A stretch of 64,000 nucleotides of DNA from Agilicoccus flavus (GTDB taxonomy: Bacteria > Actinomycetota > Actinomycetes > Actinomycetales > Dermatophilaceae), in contig NZ_JACYXE010000009.1 of the NCBI RefSeq assembly GCF_014857905.1, positions 124,001 to 188,000 of the forward strand, read 5' to 3'. A program made the position numbers and the translations under genes. The notes under the pieces are model-generated. The model worked only from the letters and a program-made list of their open reading frames with translations, was not told the DNA's origin and searched no databases. Positions 60,994-64,000 of this stretch are shown here, in pieces (position 1 is the first letter of the stretch; the number at the start of each line of letters is the position of its first letter).

Positions 60994-62529
60994 TCAGCGA
61001 GCGGGGATGGCGCGCTGCCAGTACGTGTCGAGCAGCGTGCGGGTGCCCAGGGCGCGGGGCAGGGTCGCGGCGACCCGGCCCGAGGCCGGGGCGCACGCGC
61101 CGGTCGCGTCGGCCTTCGCGCGCGTCGCGGTGAGGGCGACGGCGTGCGCGGACTCCACGGGGACGAGCCGCCAGCAGCCGGGCTTCTCCGCCATCGCCTT
61201 CCGGTCGATGTTCGCGACGACCGTCCGGCCGTTCGGCGACACGGCCACCTTCCACAGCGGCAGCTGATTCGCCGCCACGGCCGCCGGCGCGGCGGTCCGG
61301 AACGGCGGCGCCACCTGGATCCACGAGGCGGGCGCGACGGCCGACACGACGACGCGGGCGCGACTACCCCGCACCCCGAACAACCACGCCGGCGCCGTCA
61401 CCGGGCCGGCGGTCGTCTCCAACGCGATGCGCGTGGGCGTGGGGCCGGTGAGGCCCACGGCGCGGCACGTCGGGCACGGCGCCGAGGTCGCCTGGGCGAG
61501 CTGCGCGACCGCCGCCGCGGGCGTCATCAGCGCCGGGCGCACCGCACGCCGCCCCGGGCCGGTCACGACCCCGCTCGCGGCCCGCGTCGCGGAGACCCCA
61601 GAACCGAAGACCTTGCCCGCCCGGACCGCACGCTGCACCTGGGCCGCCCCGGCCCCGACGACCTGCACGGGCGTCGACGCCACGTTCTCCCCCAGCGGCG
61701 CCGTCGCGACGAGCGCGCCGCCCCCGCCCGCGGTATACAGGCGCTCGAACGCGGCGACCAGGCCTCGCGCCCGCACACTCGGCGGCCCCGCCGCGACGGT
61801 GACGGGCGTGGTCGGAGCGGTGACGGGCGTGGCCGCGGGGGGCGGCGACGGCCGAGCGGACGGCTGCGCCGCCGACGGAGCCGGGCTGCTCACCGAGGGC
61901 TGCGCCGACGGCAAGGCGCCACCGGGCGAGGCCGACGACGCGGGGGACGAGGCGGAGGCGACCGAGGGCGTCGACGGCGGCGCTGCGGCGTCGGGGGCAG
62001 GTGCGTCAGGACGCGTCAGCGCGTAGGCGCCCCCCGCCACGGCCAGGGCGAGGACGCCGGCGGTGGCCGCGCGGGTCGTCGCGACGCGGCGCTCCCGGCG
62101 GCGACGTTCGCGCCGCTCGTGGCGAGTGGGGGCGACGAGCCCGTCGCCATCCGACCCGGCGACGGGCAGCGCGGCGGTGTCGTCCGCGACGAGGTGGACA
62201 CCGGGGCCATCGGCCGTGGCGCGGTCGTGAGCGCCGTCCGTGGCGACGCGGCCGTGGCCCTGCGCGAGCGTGTCGGCAGGGTGGTCGTCGCTCCGCCCGG
62301 GATCGTCGGTGGCAGCGTGGCCCCGCCCGGGATCGTCGACGGCAGCCCGGTCGCGAGCACGGCCAGCGATCACATGGTCATCGCCACCCTCGAGCGCGTC
62401 GGCGGCGACGTGGCCGTCGCCCAGAGCGAGCGCGTCGGCGGCGGACGCCTGGGCGTCGTCGGCGCGCCGGGCGGCCGAACGGATGTCGACCGACGTGTCG
62501 TCGGTCGTCTGATCGACGCGTCGCGCCAT
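60994..62529 (-). CDS. Large single-pass membrane protein of unknown function
   Basis: Protein of 511 residues. The N-terminal 130 residues are Asp/Ala/His-rich with imperfect repeats of the type DDPGRGHAATDDPGRSDDHP and are cytoplasmic by charge. A basic stretch (RHERRERRRRERR) and one helix (TAGVLALAVAGGAYAL) follow. Then comes a Ser/Pro/Ala linker and an external domain (about 275-511) with CPTC and a later pair of Cys (KPGCWRLVPV, TGACAPASG), and VAVSPNGRTVVANI. I do not recognise the domain. ATG at 62529 has GGAGG six bases upstream; an earlier start at 62649 is possible. Confidence 0.75.
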   Translation of the reverse strand: MARRVDQTTDDTSVDIRSAARRADDAQASAADALALGDGHVAADALEGGDDHVIAGRARDRAAVDDPGRGHAATDDPGRSDDHPADTLAQGHGRVATDGAHDRATADGPGVHLVADDTAALPVAGSDGDGLVAPTRHERRERRRRERRVATTRAATAGVLALAVAGGAYALTRPDAPAPDAAAPPSTPSVASASSPASSASPGGALPSAQPSVSSPAPSAAQPSARPSPPPAATPVTAPTTPVTVAAGPPSVRARGLVAAFERLYTAGGGGALVATAPLGENVASTPVQVVGAGAAQVQRAVRAGKVFGSGVSATRAASGVVTGPGRRAVRPALMTPAAAVAQLAQATSAPCPTCRAVGLTGPTPTRIALETTAGPVTAPAWLFGVRGSRARVVVSAVAPASWIQVAPPFRTAAPAAVAANQLPLWKVAVSPNGRTVVANIDRKAMAEKPGCWRLVPVESAHAVALTATRAKADATGACAPASGRVAATLPRALGTRTLLDTYWQRAIPAR

Positions 62530-63008
62530 GTCCGACCTCCGTACTCTCCCGATCCCCCACTGCTCGGATGCGGGCCGACGATTCGGCCCGATCCGCGCCC
62601 GGGCGGACTCCACCTCGTTCCACATCGGACCACCGGGGCCTCGACTCAAGGGGAATGGACGGGGGTTCTCCGTGGTCGAGCACCAAACCGGTTGTCATTC
62701 ACGGTAGTTCGTGGAGGCCGGACAGTCCGGGAGGTAGCGGGCGGGCGACGAGGTCGGATCACGGCCGGGCCACGACGCCGGCCATACCGTTCGTGCCGCC
62801 ATGGCGGCAGAGATCGGTCGGATCGGCCAGGCCCACAGGGCGAAGCCCCGCCCGGCCTCGCGGTCGTGACCGGCCGGCCGTCGCTTGGCGATCTGAACTA
62901 TGCCGGTCGCGCTCCCTCCTGCCGCGCCGGCGGCATAAATCGGCCGCATCGGCATGGTCCAGGGCGCGAGATCACCGGCCCGCGGCCGACGCAACCACCC
63001 GCGCGGCG
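62530..63008. other. 480-base intergenic region with duplicated element
   Basis: No gene supported. It contains the two related units described for 62781-62968 and the promoter of the large membrane protein. CTTTAAG-like AT signals are absent. Confidence 0.35.
62781..62968. repeat. Direct repeat of a roughly 65-bp GC-rich element
   Basis: Unit 1 (about 62781-62842) begins GCCATACCGTTCGTGCCGCC and continues through GATCGGTCGGATCGGCCA to CAGGGCG. Unit 2 (about 62897-62968) begins CTATGCCGGTCGCGC, continues through AATCGGCCGCATCGGCATGG and ends CAGGGCG. The units also contain internal palindromes (TGCCGCC/GGCGGCA). Cores like CATGCCGGTCG also occur at 1177-1210. Confidence 0.6.
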
Positions 63009-63713
63009 TCAGTCGGGCGCGTCCGCCTCATCGGCGGCGTCGTCGTCCTCCGGCTCGCCGCCGGGGCCGGTGTGGGCGCGGTCGGCGAGGGCGGGGCCGC
63101 CGAGTGGTTCCTGGGTCCAGCACACGACGGTCCAGCCGCGGCCCGGGTCGCCCTCGAGGGCGACGAGGCCGGTGTTCGGCAGCCAGTGCTCGCCGGCGTA
63201 GTCGAGGTCGACGTTGTCGGCGCGGGCTGCCGCCCACGCGCGGATCATCGCGCCGTGGCTGACCATGACGACGGTCCCGTCGGGGTGCTCGGCGTGCGCC
63301 TCGGCGACGACCTCGTCGAACCGGGCGAACACCTCCGTCCCCGACTCACCGCCGGGCACGCGCCGATCCGGCTCGACGTCCCACGCGAAGATCGTGCCGA
63401 GGTAGGCATCGACGGCCTCCTCGTCACTGCGCATCTCGACGTCCCCGGCCGGGATCTCGCGCAGCCCGCCGCGCACCCGGGGCTTGAGGCCGACGGCCTG
63501 CGCCAGGGGCGCGGCCGTCTGTGACGTCCGCACGAGGTCCGAGACGTAGAGGGCGTCGATCGCCTCGTCGGCGAGCGCCGCGGGGACGGCCTGAGCCTGC
63601 GTCCGACCGAGCTCGGTGAGGTCGGCCCCAGGGACGTCCGTGTCGAGCTGGTGACCGACGTTCGAGGTGGTCTGGCCGTGACGCACGAGGAGGAGCCGCA
63701 TGCCTCCCATCAT
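63009..63713 (-). CDS. Histidine phosphatase family protein
   Basis: Protein of 230-234 residues of the phosphoglycerate-mutase superfamily. The catalytic motif LLLVRHGQTTSN is at the N-terminus; later SDLVRTSQTA (Arg), GGLREIPAGDVE (Glu) and MVSHGAMIRAW (second His) complete the active site. The C-terminal tail is acidic. It is more like the general phosphatases than GpmA, which is encoded separately. Start ATG at 63713 or, more typical of the family, ATG at 63701. Confidence 0.88.
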   Translation of the reverse strand: MMGGMRLLLVRHGQTTSNVGHQLDTDVPGADLTELGRTQAQAVPAALADEAIDALYVSDLVRTSQTAAPLAQAVGLKPRVRGGLREIPAGDVEMRSDEEAVDAYLGTIFAWDVEPDRRVPGGESGTEVFARFDEVVAEAHAEHPDGTVVMVSHGAMIRAWAAARADNVDLDYAGEHWLPNTGLVALEGDPGRGWTVVCWTQEPLGGPALADRAHTGPGGEPEDDDAADEADAPD

Positions 63714-63762
63714 GCCCGGGCCGCCACGACGCCCGACGGGCGGCTCGCCGGGTCCCGTCGCC

Positions 63763-63788
63763 GTGGTCTGACCCCTCGGTCAGACCAC
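63763..63788. promoter_or_regulatory. Perfect hairpin with GntR-like half-sites, or a terminator
   Basis: GTGGTCTGACC and GGTCAGACCAC enclose CCTC. As RNA this is an 11-bp stem. As DNA, each arm resembles the TGGTCxGACC sites used by FadR-subfamily GntR regulators. It lies 50 bases upstream of the phosphatase start, so an operator fits as well as a terminator for a gene beyond 64 kb. Confidence 0.45.
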
Positions 63789-64000
63789 GAGAGCGGGCCG
63801 ACCCGAACCCCCGACGCGGGGCACCTGCCGATCGTCCGGCCGCGTGCCCGTGCGGCCGATCGACGGCGACCTCGTCCTCATCGGTGCGTGGCTCGGGCGG
63901 GATCTCGGGTGGCGCCACCCCGATTCACCCCGGCCCGGCGTCAGGTCGGGCCGCCCCCTCCTCCGGTGTGCTGAGTCTTCGCGACGACTGCACAGCCACC
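63789..64000. other. Window end, no gene called
   Basis: Open frames on both strands lack ribosome sites and recognisable motifs. A gene that begins beyond 64 kb cannot be excluded. Confidence 0.3.

Overview
The window is high-GC DNA with dense, tightly overlapping genes, and its gene content points to a Micrococcales actinobacterium, most likely Dermatophilaceae/Intrasporangiaceae. Supporting signs are mycothiol enzymes (mshA, mshD, mscR), carD, glnR, senX3-regX3, a resuscitation-promoting-factor gene with a c-di-AMP riboswitch, an HbhA-like protein, and several gene orders shared with Mycobacterium (carD-ispD-ispF-cysS-rlmB with an lpqE-like lipoprotein divergent from carD; mshA-ybjN-gpmA-senX3-regX3; XRE regulator-hbhA-DUF2516; glnR-mshD; ppk-mutT1). 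The family-level placement is an inference from gene content.

Layout. 1-2.3 kb: truncated TRAP large permease, DoxX-like protein and PRISE-type reductase, all on the minus strand. 2.4-3.9 kb: small accessory patch with a BrnT/BrnA-like toxin-antitoxin pair and a degraded second antitoxin copy, next to the 3' end of tRNA-Thr(TGT). 4-7.3 kb: Rpf-like protein with ydaO riboswitch, then a Ser/Thr kinase. 7.6-12.6 kb (plus): otsA, otsB, an MsmK/UgpC-type ATPase and a DUF4032 protein. 12.6-20.2 kb (minus): rlmB, cysS, two unknown genes, MBL hydrolase, mscR, ispF, ispD, carD. 20.6-24.3 kb: lpqE-like lipoprotein, regX3, senX3, and phoU behind PHO-box-like repeats. 24.4-34.2 kb: gpmA, ybjN, mshA, methyltransferase, hydrolase, DUF2516, HbhA-like protein, XRE regulator, ygfZ, FABP-like protein, membrane protein, MoaD-like protein. 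34.3-39.3 kb (plus): glnR, mshD, ppk, mutT1. 39.5-44.2 kb (minus): small protein and pstSCAB behind a clear PHO box. 44.3-52.2 kb (minus): unknown gene, treZ, treY, DUF3516 helicase. 52.3-60.5 kb: frameshifted lipoprotein, 28-residue membrane peptide, DUF6766 protein, ilvA, a MazEF-like pair, two SDR proteins, Uma2 nuclease-like protein, a MazF relic, DUF421 protein, fasciclin lipoprotein, tRNA-Lys(TTT). 60.5-64 kb: a long imperfect palindrome, short tandem repeats, an unknown membrane-anchored protein, a duplicated extragenic element and a histidine phosphatase.

Three functional themes recur. Phosphate: senX3-regX3, phoU, ppk and pstSCAB, with matching 11-nt PHO repeats at phoU and pstS. Thiol redox and formaldehyde: mshA and mshD make mycothiol, and mscR with its MBL partner uses it. 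Trehalose: otsAB and treYZ are two separate routes. No CRISPR array, insertion sequence, prophage or rRNA operon was seen. I found no clear multi-gene novel defence or biosynthetic system. The least explained parts are the coupled unknown pair at 15.1-16.2 kb, the overlapping lipoprotein/28-aa/DUF6766 cassette, and the palindromic extragenic elements near 60.6 and 62.8 kb.
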